From Hypsibius dujardini (Eukaryota; Tardigrada; Eutardigrada; Parachela; Hypsibiidae): a DNA stretch of 23,260 nucleotides. The notes below the pieces were generated by a model. It did no database searches and was not told the DNA's origin. It worked only from the letters and a program-made list of their open reading frames with translations. Within the stretch, counting starts at the first letter, position 1, and every line of letters begins with the position of its first letter. The position numbers and the translations under genes were made by a program. Shown piece after piece: positions 1 through 8,817 of this stretch. The DNA lies in NCBI GenBank assembly GCA_001579985.1, contig LRSR01009517.1, forward strand, positions 1 through 23,260, given 5' to 3'.

Positions 1-1
1 A

Positions 2-160
2 ATCACGCTCAACGAGTCACGACCCGGTTTGGAACGTGTTGTTGAGGCTCCCCCACTGGATGACTGTTTTTCCACGAGCTGCGGCATCCCCAAGCACCGT
101 CTAATTAGATTCCGTCCGGTGCGTCGGTATTCCAGATTAAACGCGAAGAACACAAGCTGA
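2..160 (+). CDS. Possible 3' end of a gene entering from the left edge
   Basis: An open frame runs from the window edge for 52 codons to a TGA at 158-160. It starts outside the window, so it has no ATG here. The composition is protein-like (acidic patch around ERVVEAPPLDDCF, then a basic end RFRPVRRYSRL), but I recognise no domain. A canonical AATAAA lies about 120 bases after the stop, which supports a genuine 3' end. The gene would converge on the GPCR, whose stop is at 345. It could be a chance open frame; the short length keeps confidence low. Confidence 0.38.
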   Translation: MTLNESRPGLERVVEAPPLDDCFSTSCGIPKHRLIRFRPVRRYSRLNAKNTS

Positions 161-278
161 AAATAAGTTAAACTAGTTAAAATTCCTCTTCAGGAGTGAC
201 CCAGTACTTACACAACTAATTGTGACCCTCAAACGCTCCTTTACACTTACTCAGTTATGTTTACTAAGATCCTTGGTC

Positions 279-284
279 AATAAA
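279..284 (+). terminator. AATAAA polyadenylation signal
   Basis: A canonical AATAAA hexamer is followed by AT-rich then GT-containing sequence. It lies 119 bases after the stop of the plus-strand open frame ending at 160 and about 60 bases before the 3' end of the convergent GPCR coding region, so the two transcripts probably end close together or overlap. Confidence 0.4.
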
Positions 285-344
285 TTAAATTATTATTATT
301 GTCCCGCCAAATTCATTTATCGAAGATTAGGTGCATAACCACCA

Positions 345-1328
345 TCAATATAATTTAATCTTATCCATTATGCGCTTCAGAACCAGTCTTTGGAATAACT
401 CAATCAGGCTGCAACCCCGAATTGGAATATTTTTACAAAATAGACCTACCGGACTGAGGGCCACTTGTAGGTTCCGTAAGAGCCGCACCCAAAGCCCCAA
501 GGACGGATTGGCCTTCAGTAATGTGCCCATCCCCGTCGTTAGGATCAGAAAGGGCATGTTACAGACACAATTCCAGACAAAGGAGGCAACCAGCATGACG
601 GCCAACTTCATTCGTCTGCCGTGCGTCGTCATTTGACGCCGGTCAATCTTGCTGTTTACGTCTCGGACGATCCGTTTCCGATTCATCTGTGCCGCTTTCA
701 CCAGGATCGTTGCGGACATCAGTCCGACCATGCTATATGGAATGAATGTCTCCCAAGTAGTCACAAACTGCGATGAGACTCCCGCGTCAAGGATCGTGCA
801 GTCACGAAGGTTTTTCTCGGAGAGCGGCTTGCGTCCGGGCCAGGCGTAGGTGGCCGGAAGGGCAGCCAAGAAGGCCATCACCCAGGCGAAGAGCAGGCAG
901 ACAACGACGGCCATTTTCGGCTTCAAGTAAGCGTATTGATGGGGGAAACAGATAGCCACGAGACGGTTGAAAGCCAGGCAGACTTCGGTCCAGTTGGCCA
1001 GTGCCCAGCAAACTGTGTTGGCCGCTGCGAAGTGCGGGCAGTATTGCGAAAGCGGAACGGTGAAGTTGAACTGCGTGCCCATGATCATGGTGTCTCTGAC
1101 GGGATACATGATCAGGCTGATGGAGAAGTACGCGAAAGAGTACTGCACGACGAGCCATTTGACCCCGGCGGAGACGGTACTCGTCTGCAGGCACACCACG
1201 ACGATGAGGAAGAGGTTGGCCAACCCGCCGGAAAGCCCGAGCAGATACTTGCAGACGTAGCAGGCAATCTGTTCTGAACGGTTGACGATGATGTTTGGAT
1301 TCAACGTTTGGTTAGAAGAGATGTTCAT
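345..1328 (-). CDS. Class A (rhodopsin-like) G protein-coupled receptor, orphan
   Basis: This intronless 327-aa seven-helix receptor sits in the plasma membrane. The N-terminus has three N-glycosylation sequons (N2, N6, N16). Approximate helices: TM1 27-48, TM2 56-76, TM3 100-128, TM4 139-162, TM5 192-213, TM6 240-266, TM7 279-300. Cys97 at the top of TM3 and Cys177 in loop 2 can form the usual disulfide. The DRY position reads NRL (121-123) followed by VAICFPHQY, a clear class A TM3/loop 2 signature. NPxxY is degenerate, SPVGLF at 292-296. Loop 3 is basic (MNRKRIVR, HGRRMK). The C-terminal tail is short, without a palmitoylation cluster. The ligand cannot be told; the helix layout suggests a peptide or orphan receptor of a lineage-expanded family. 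The start is the first ATG and leaves the glycosylated N-terminus intact. Upstream a TATTTAA sequence about 85 bases from the ATG could be a TATA element. Confidence 0.88.
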   Translation of the reverse strand: MNISSNQTLNPNIIVNRSEQIACYVCKYLLGLSGGLANLFLIVVVCLQTSTVSAGVKWLVVQYSFAYFSISLIMYPVRDTMIMGTQFNFTVPLSQYCPHFAAANTVCWALANWTEVCLAFNRLVAICFPHQYAYLKPKMAVVVCLLFAWVMAFLAALPATYAWPGRKPLSEKNLRDCTILDAGVSSQFVTTWETFIPYSMVGLMSATILVKAAQMNRKRIVRDVNSKIDRRQMTTHGRRMKLAVMLVASFVWNCVCNMPFLILTTGMGTLLKANPSLGLWVRLLRNLQVALSPVGLFCKNIPIRGCSLIELFQRLVLKRIMDKIKLY

Positions 1329-3620
1329 TATTACGAGGGTTTAGGAGAGGGAAGGGAAAAGCAGGAGGGTTTTAGAAATTTGTGAGCGTTCAAGTATCGG
1401 TAAGGGTGTCCTTTAAATACCGCCTGTGCAGTTTAGCTTTAGCAGCTTAACTGTGTTGCTTCCTAAAGAAGTTACGGAGTTCTACTCTCTAGTGTATGCG
1501 TATCAATGACAATGAATGGCTTGTGGCTCTGATAACGGGAGAAGGTACTCGGGTGAAATCTATTGTGAAATTCGTATTTTTGAAGTAGAGGTCCTAATCG
1601 AATTTAATTTCGTCCGATTTAATACGTCACTTTGCAGTGCCAAACCGGAATAGATTAAAGTAGGTCATTAATAGCATCATTCTAAACATAACCCGCGCGG
1701 AAGGCTCATTACATTAGGGAACTGAAAGTTGATCTGGATTTCGTGTTTCAGTATGTGGCACACCTATTAGGCATTGTCTGTCGAGTTGTCATGCAAGGAA
1801 ATTGGACGTTTATTGAAGCGGCGCAACGAGATTCGGGAAGCGGAGAGTATAATCCAGAAAAAAATTGGATTGCGAATGTGCCCTTTTTTCGACCTTGCCT
1901 TAAAAGATCCACAACTACTATACTCTATACTCTGTCTATCACTATCTAGTATGTTAGTGTATTAATCGATCGGCTGCTATAAATGAAACAAAGCATTACT
2001 CAAAAATTAAAAATTATGCGATGCTCTATTAATTAATGTTATTCCAGCAATTAGCGATGTTCCCCTTTACCACAGGCGTAACACACGTTTTGCGGCGGGG
2101 GGGGGGGGATTTGTGCGCTATCATGTCCGACTTATGTGAGCTACGTAAAATAGGTTACCCATTTCATGTCATTGTTCTTTTTCTTCGTTGTAGCGACCAC
2201 GACGACTACAACTGCGGCGCCGTGCGCGAAGAAGGGCGAAGCAACACAGTCTACCCCTCGACAAAAGCAATTGCTGCACGGACATAGTCCTCTAGTGTTC
2301 GACCAGCTGGGCAAGGGGGCTAAATATTATCTAAAAAACCTAAAATTCGGCCTTTCATCCCTGATCAGTTTCACAACTTGTCCCTTCCAAAAAAACTATC
2401 CGAAATACGGTTACATGTGCTGTCTTAAATACCGTTCCGTATTGGGTCCCAAAGCAGTTTCTAACCCTTTTAGTCCCTGAAGTAAAAAGATGACCAAACC
2501 AAATGGAGACAAAGTGTCGATTTCAATAGTTTGGTTAAGTACCGAGTATAAAAATACTTGCAGTGTTGGAAAAAGGCGAGTACAGTGCTCATTGACCACT
2601 CCTCAGTCGTTTTGGTAGTCACAGCATCTTCCTCGTTCTGAAATGTCATTGTCCCCATTACTGTGAGTCCCTATTAGCTCAGCGTATCAGCTCTGCCTTT
2701 GCTCTGCGAGGGTTCGATTCCCCGATGAGTATTTGTTTTCATTTTGATTGCAATCCACGACACTAATGGTAGACAGAGACACACGATCCCACGTACACTG
2801 TAACAGATGTTACAATTGACAAACTTTCTTATTCGAGCATTTTGATCGTCAACGAATTTGTTAAATTCATATTCATCGGGCATCTTCGATACACAACAGG
2901 CTTTCTATATGCTACAGCTTGCCCCTCCCACTCCCGAACCGAGAGGGTAGCAAAAGGTCACCCTTTTGTGAGGTGACAGGGAGCGCTCTGTCGCAAATTA
3001 ATCGAAAACAGATGAGTTACTGCATAGTCAGCGACCTCTATAGTGAGCTTTTTCCAACCGTCCAATTATTTCGATTTTTAAACATGTTCCCACAAATTTT
3101 CTCCCTCCAGCAGAGTTACCACTCGCTCCGGGCCGACCTCAATCCTCCACTGAAATCGGGCTATGACATGGGCCAAAAAGAACTCAAAAAAGTAGAAATA
3201 GAAACAATTAATTATCTTAACAGAACTAGAAACCCTATATTCCATAAATCGGCTCGCAGTCACTGCAAAAAGTAGTGTTCGATTTTCGGGATTCAGTTCT
3301 CCGTCAACACGTAACAGTCGACTACCTCCCAACTTGCTTTTCAGAATAGCGCAACTATATACTGATCTACTTATTCAAGAATCACTGTTTGGGGTTACTT
3401 GGTTTTTTTTGTCGTTGGCTTTGAAGAACGTTTGTCTTTGATGATCCAGTCATCATCTGTAAGCCTAATCCGGATCAATTGGATCAATTGTTGCACTGGT
3501 AACAAGTAAGGGGAGATTTCGAAGCTTTACGGGTTTTTAGAATTTCAACACGTCAGACTCTTTTCCAAGGACATGAAGGATTAACAATGCTTGCCAGATT
3601 AGAACGAAATTATAGGTCGT
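1329..3620. other. Intergenic region between GPCR and receptor gene A
   Basis: No convincing gene is seen. It holds a 12-G run (2097-2108), a short Thr-codon tract after an acceptor-like sequence (2180-2216), a tRNA-like fragment (about 2665-2735) and a short direct repeat of GGATCAATT near 3471-3490. Open frames of 60-118 codons here have no recognisable domains or splice structure. No kinase-homology or cyclase-like sequence is visible on the minus strand downstream of receptor gene A. Confidence 0.5.
2665..2735 (+). other. tRNA-like fragment (degenerate tRNA or SINE head)
   Basis: An A-box-like TTAGCTCAGCGTATCAG is followed about 35 bases later by a B-box-like GGGTTCGATTCCC, the internal RNA polymerase III promoter spacing of tRNA genes. 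The D arm, anticodon arm and acceptor stem do not fold cleanly, so it is not a functional tRNA by eye. A tRNA-derived SINE or a decayed tRNA gene is more likely; no poly-A tail or repeat boundary was identified. Confidence 0.3.
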
Positions 3621-6600
3621 CTATAAGGTGACGCGATGGTATGTAAGGGCAGATTCCAGACACCACCACACATTCCCCCCAACGCGAAGGTACCTTTGAT
3701 GATACCTGGAATAGTACAATGCTGTGAATCCAATATTAAAGACAGATACAGTTTTTCGTGAAGTTCATTTGCATCTTTTGTACCAGTAGAGAGCTGCAAA
3801 CCCAGTCCCGGTGGCGATTACTGCGACGACGATGCCGATCGTGATCGCTGTAGACGTCTGTGCCTGACACCGTTCACCATGAATGCCGCAGAGCGGACGG
3901 TCAGGCGGTACCACTCCGTTCCAGAGTTCTCCTTGTATTGAATCACCCGTCGACCAAGCGCGGGAGGACGGATTCAACTTTGCAATTATCTACATCCGCG
4001 GTTTTAATGTGTCAAGGTTTCACGAGCAGACAAAGGCAGACAGATGACAAACAATGTGAAAGACAGACAAACAGACAAACAGATAAACAGATAGATAAAC
4101 AGACAAACAAATAAACAAACAGGCAGGCAGACAGGCAGACAGGCAAACAGACAGACAAAAAGACAGACAGACAGGTATACAGGTAAACAGACTGAATAAC
4201 AAATGGATAGATAAGGAGGCAGTGACTCAAAAGGTTACGATGGCGATAGAACAGCAATGACGAGAGCGGCGTCATGTGTCTCACCTGAAAGGTTGCCATT
4301 AACGAGTTGAATTTTTGCAGAACTATGGTAGGAGGTCTCGTAGTGCCTGGTCCAAAGCTGACGTTGCGTAACGTCAATTGAAAAGTTTGACCTTTTAGCT
4401 GTTGCATAAAGACACCTGGATCAATGGAGTGGCCATCAAGTCCACTTCTGTTGAGGACGTCTGACAGCAACTCCACTGATTCGTAGCATCCGATGGCAAA
4501 CTCGTTAAGCTGTATTATGTTATTTAATTTTCATTACACAAAATATTGGAATACGCAAAACTTAATACCGGTAGTTGAATTATTTCTGACCTTGTTTTCA
4601 GCATCGTACGGAATGCCGAACATGGTGTTGATTCGCTGAACGATGCGCTCAGTCAGAGGCTCGGCTTGGGTCCAGTTTAAAGGTTGTGAACGAACTATCA
4701 GTAATCGTTCAAACGCTTCCCGCACTTTCTGCAACAACAGTTACATACGAGGCCGTCAGATGAGGAAATTCATTTCAAGATTTCATAATTTCAAACGCGC
4801 GTACCAAATCGATACCGCCCATTTCCTTCCATCCAGGTGGTTGCTCGCCGGGTACCTCGAGACCGTACACATGTATAAATACCTACGGAATAAAACAAAA
4901 GTGCACATCACACTCGAGCATTCGCTGCAGCTGGTTCGTGAATCTTGTTTCGTGAATCATGCTTACATAGTTGTTGCCTGAGATGAAGCCGATGTCAGAC
5001 GCCGCCGCCTATGAAAAACGGTATTGTATAACCATCTAATTGTTTATGGATTTGCATGAGGCGTTGTGTTTGTCAGTCTGTCTGCCTGTCTGTCAGTCAG
5101 TCTGTCTGTCTGTTTGCTTTTCGTTCTCCTTGCAGGCCTGCATCCCATTTTTAAAATCTGACGTCTTTTACCATAAGTTCAAGAAGTTCACGATTCAGTA
5201 TCCCGCAGACTATGACTGTGAAAAGAAAATTATATTTAGCACAGATGAGCTGAACAGCCACGTAGTCCGGAAAGGTCAGAACCCATTGTGTACGGTACTT
5301 CGCGAATGATTGCCGGCTCGCCATAGCGCGCTATAGTATGCCTTGGGCAAGACCTCCAGCGTGGAGTCCATTTTTATAACAAGAGCGTCAATGTCCATAG
5401 AACGCCTCTCCAGGAGCGGCAGGAGGCCTCTCAGTAGACCTTCTACGCGCGCAGAATTGATCAAGGCCGAGCAGAGGTCCCAGATCACAGCCACGGATCT
5501 CCAATGGAGAGCGTCCATTGTTGCAATCACACCGGCGCCAAAATCAAAGGCTGAACCAGGATAGAAGATGATATTGGTTGGGTAGCGTGCCGGGTTCGGC
5601 TCCGAGGGACCACTATACATTCACAAAAGGCTATTCACAAAAAGCTATTCACAGATACCGCATGAATATATAAAACGTACGAAGGAACAAACAACTGAAG
5701 CAACAAGCAAGTAAACGAACGATTGAATAAACGTACAGAACATGCCAAGAGGAATAAATGAACGAACGAACAAGCGCACAACTGAAAGAAAATTTCAACA
5801 CAAACGGAGGGGTGATTGTAGAAGCGGACATGAACGAATACAAAACTGAGCAAGCGGTCGTGATATTAATGATTTTTGTAAGCTTGCTGTTTCTCTCGCA
5901 GGAACGTACCAGGAGAGCGTCACAAGGTTGTCCTCTGCAAGAAAAGCATAAAATGGTTTATCAATTAAATGTATTTGCTGAACTTATTTTTGTCGTTCTT
6001 GAAGATGAGAGATGAAAGAGTACTCGACGTAGCAAATTCACTTTTAAATTACAACAATTTGCAGTGAGAGTCATGCAGTTCACCGCGTCTTGACGTCCAT
6101 ACAAGTTTGAGGTTAAAAACAACAAAAAGCGCTAACTAGGTGCCACACTACAATATTTATTAACAGCGTTCATAATATTGTCGATTTTCCAAACAGCAGA
6201 TTTAACCGGGAAACAATTCGAATCAACTATAATTAACACAGAACATTGTTTTCACAATCTTTTCAGCGACTGAAATATTCACAAAATAGTCTCGGAGAAT
6301 TTGTGGACGGAACGCAATGTCACCTGACCAAATGCACATTGCTAAAGCACGAACTTGAGATTCTTAGAACGCATTTTGTTAGCTTATATTGTTCAGCGAA
6401 AAGCCAGAGTTCTAATTACATATTAATTAAATACTTAAATTATATATCAGTGACGTGTATCTTTCGCTCGAGAACCAGAGCTTACCTCTTGCAAAGTCTC
6501 CGACGGTGGAGAAGATCCGAGCACTTACTGTGTAAACAAGCAGCACATACATAACGTGGCAAACACCGTGCGCTGACCGAATCAAGCACTTTAACTCGGG

Positions 6601-7768
6601 GTTGTGAACAACAGCTATGCGTCGAACGAGTGTAATGGCCTAACTCGGTTAACGCAAGGGTTTTGCCACGTGTGTAGTTGGCAAATAAAGCAACATGCAC
6701 GATCTGTTTTCTTCAAGGTGAAAAACCCCCTGGATCGATGTTGTACGCACCCCAAATTAATATTAGTAAATTATAACCCAATAACGCCCGGTACCAAACC
6801 GGATTTAATTTGAGTGCCAAACGTATTTTCCACTTCCATGCAGATAATTCCGTTCAATCAAGAAACGCTTACTCTTCTTTTTCATGCGACTTAGTAAATT
6901 GTATATTAATCAATCTTGAGTTTCCGTAACAGTAACTTTTATTAATTTTTTGAAGGGAATTCGGATACCCTCTTCCACAATTGGCCACGTGGCGATCAGC
7001 AATCCGATTCAGATAATTTTCTCTTTGAGATGATCAATTGATCATCTTGAGTGACGCAAAAAACCTCGTCTTATAAAAAACATTTTGCGAGTCCACAATT
7101 AAGGGCAACCTTTTTCACTCAAAAAAGTGAAATAAGATCAAATTTGAGTCAAGCCGTTTTTGCGTGAAAATTCAAAGGTCATCGTGTCGTCATTTGACGA
7201 CATTGTGCGTTAATTGGTCACATTTTTGCGGCACAAAGGGGTATTTTTTCTCCGGCGGATTAGGAAACCAAATCTAACATTTTAATTTTCTGTTATGTGA
7301 CCCATCTTTTCCACTTTCTGACCTTTTGTATTTTTTGAAGTACGCTGTACAGTTAACTCAGACAATTGGAAATGCCGCCTGTCCAGGCAGTCCTTGCTCT
7401 TAAATATTCGTACTTGAATTTAAGATGACAGTCGGGTCGTTTGACCGCAGAACTCCAGCTCCATATTCCTTGACCAGTTCCTCCACCACCAACCAATCTC
7501 CCTCGGGAGTGCCTGGGTTGACTTTCAGCGCCACATTGATGGGTACGACGGTGTGGTTTGCAAAGATGTCGGGATACCGTTTGGACATGTCTTCAATGGC
7601 GACGGCGTAAGCCGGGGCCACTGTCGCCGCACTGAGTACGGAAAATTTCCCGGCAGTAATGGTGACAAGATTTAATTTCCCATTAGCGTGTTCATAGAAA
7701 GCCTGAATAAAGATCACGACAAGCATCAAAATCTCGAAAAGGGTGGGGGAACTGAACACCTTTGCCAT
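3621..7768 (-). CDS. Receptor gene A: ANF-receptor-type ectodomain, single TM, short tail (11 exons, 517 aa)
   Basis: Exons: 7414-7768, 6486-6527, 5910-5934, 5299-5612, 5172-5215, 4967-5008, 4805-4882, 4591-4728, 4285-4509, 3784-3989, 3621-3705. All introns are GT-AG, and 1554 coding bases give 517 aa. The protein should be a type I plasma-membrane receptor. A signal peptide (about 1-30) precedes KLNLVTITAG. The ANF_receptor ligand-binding fold spans about 30-460, with SVAVIWD (beta strand of lobe 2), IIVCGIL (typical YICxSP position), [24 protein letters not shown] and the closing PLDRPxCGxxGExC-like motif, here [11 protein letters not shown]. Sequons include NHT, NHS, NWT and NVS. One helix (about 469-490) leads into a 27-residue tail, WYHQRYLRVGGNVWW..., then a stop. 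Size and layout match NPR-C (clearance receptor), not a receptor guanylate cyclase, although the tail begins like a cyclase juxtamembrane segment. Each boundary was confirmed against the same exon in gene B. Ligand unknown. Confidence 0.87.
4025..4195 (+). repeat. (GACA/GGCA)n tetranucleotide repeat in intron 9 of receptor gene A
   Basis: A degenerate GACA/AACA/GGCA array lies wholly inside intron 9 (3990-4284). On the transcript it reads TGTC/TGTT/TGCC, pyrimidine-rich. It is complementary to the array in intron 5 of the same gene. Confidence 0.85.
5069..5120 (+). repeat. (CTGT)n repeat in intron 5 of receptor gene A
   Basis: About 50 bases of CTGT/CAGT/CTGC units lie in intron 5 (5009-5171). 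On the transcript they read GACA, so they can pair with the intron 9 array. The same intron of the paralog also carries a repeat of this orientation. Confidence 0.85.
5619..5655 (+). repeat. 14-bp tandem repeat next to the intron 3 acceptor of receptor gene A
   Basis: GCTATTCACAAAAA is present about 2.7 times. On the transcript each unit reads TTTTTGTGAATAG, so three AG dinucleotides follow T-rich tracts just before the acceptor used for exon 4. Confidence 0.75.
5685..5775 (+). repeat. Degenerate (CGAA/AACA)n sequence in intron 3 of receptor gene A
   Basis: Loose units such as GAACAAAC, CGAACGA and GAACGAACGAAC fill much of the 297-base intron 3. Intron 3 of the paralog is only 78 bases and lacks this, so it arose after the duplication or was lost there. 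Confidence 0.5.
6548..6676. mobile_element. MITE-like element, copy 1 (in intron 1 of receptor gene A)
   Basis: The termini are inverted repeats: ACGTGGCAAA on the left and TTTTGCCACGTGTGTA on the right. Inside are imperfect inverted ACTCGG/CCGAATCA-type arms, so the element folds into a hairpin. It is related to the element at 11893-12008, which shares the TACACACGTGG end and TA flanks. TA at the ends suggests a Tc1/mariner-mobilised non-autonomous element (inference). The left end is somewhat degraded. Confidence 0.55.
7028..7047. repeat. 20-bp perfect palindrome in intron 1 of receptor gene A
   Basis: AGATGATCAATTGATCATCT is identical to its reverse complement. Nearby (about 7108-7200) are other small inverted repeats, for example CTTTTTCACTC/AAAAAAGTGAA and GTCGTC-ATTT-GACGAC. 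No function can be assigned. Confidence 0.8.
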
Positions 7769-8741
7769 TATTGAGAAATAAAGAGCTCGGATTATTTTGG
7801 CGGCACTTTTAGAAGATTCCTAGAAATATTTGAGCAGTGAAGGCGATCTTTATCAACACATTCTGCGATAGTCTCAAATGTCAAGAAAACATTAAAAGGT
7901 TAAACGCCACAAGTGGTTCATTTGTTGTTGGATAACTGCTCGTGAACCCCATGACGGGGTACCCATTGATGAGCGGTGTTTACGAGCCCTGTATATTTTT
8001 TGTGGCGCGTTGCGTGCCCGTCAATTAGCGAAGAGGGCATTTAGTCAGGATAAAAATACTGCAGAAATTTCAGTCCCATACTCTGCTAAACCGATTCAGA
8101 CTGCATTATTCAAGTTGTTCCGCACCATAAATTTAGCAATGCGGACGTATTTTGCTCATGCAGAGGCAAAGCGAGGGGCGACAATTGCGTTCTCCTTTTA
8201 CCCGTCTCCTAGTGGGAATTAATCTCAAGAATTCTGCATGCTATAATTGAATGTGCCCAGGGACTCCCGGAAACTTCAAAGTCCCTGCTTCACATTTCCT
8301 GATAAGACAGCTCCTAGTTCACTTGCTGGGCGATGAATTATAGTCTGAAAACACAATATGTGACCTTCATTGCATTCATCGTGTGCATACCCTTCATGTC
8401 ATGAGATATGTTCAGTCTTCTTCAAATTAGCAGCACACGATAGCTACGGTATGCACGCAGCATTGTTTGCGCTGCACCGGTGCCGATTGCGATATCCAAA
8501 TTTGCCATATACCGACTGCGTTGGGGGGGGGGGAATAAATTCAAATTCCACTTACAATCACACCTCAACACTCGATCGTCCGGCGCTCTTTTCTCATAAA
8601 GTATATCGCTTGCAGATAAACGCATACCGCACTTTTCGGCTACTTGATTTACAGGCCCCCCCCCCCCGAACCACGAAGATATGAGTCGGACGTAGAGTCT
8701 GGCGTCTTTACTCACGAATTCGGTGTCCACTTGAGTCATTG
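7769..8741. other. Divergent intergenic region between receptor gene A and the MAM gene
   Basis: The region separates two genes transcribed away from each other and must hold both promoters. An 11-G run (8523-8533) and a 12-C run (8656-8667) form an inverted pair about 120 bases apart. No coding sequence is convincing: the longest open frames here translate the homopolymer runs and lack domains. Confidence 0.5.
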
Positions 8742-8749
8742 TATATAAA
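8742..8749 (+). promoter_or_regulatory. TATA box of the MAM-domain gene
   Basis: TATATAAA stands 76 bases upstream of the chosen ATG (8818). A start site about 30 bases downstream would give a short leader beginning near 8772. That would exclude the in-frame upstream ATG at 8770 and favour the start that directly precedes the signal peptide. Confidence 0.6.
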
Positions 8750-8817
8750 CCACTGAATGAATCTTACAGATGAAACGACAGACTATACATTTGTTTTTCT
8801 CCGGCAATCGTTCTGAA

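Noticed and set aside
2166-2480. Plus-strand frame beginning MSLFFFFVVATTTTTT that resembles a signal peptide plus Thr linker
   Set aside because: The Phe-rich start is the polypyrimidine tract of an acceptor-like sequence and the Thr tract is a short ACG repeat; the remainder has no domain or splice support.
2919-3275. Plus-strand open frame of 118 codons
   Set aside because: No domain, unusual composition and no splice or regulatory context; likely chance in an intergenic region.
3621-3989. Read-through end of gene A exon 10 as YWYKRCK-stop
   Set aside because: Although open, the homologous position in gene B is a donor (CTG|GTGAAT), and splicing in both genes yields matching tails (WYHxxYxRxGxNVWWxLES).
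4012-4476. Minus-strand frame with a long [10 protein letters not shown] repeat
   Set aside because: Exon 9 of receptor gene A (4285-4509) read through its donor into the intronic repeat; the Cys-Leu-Ser part is not coding.
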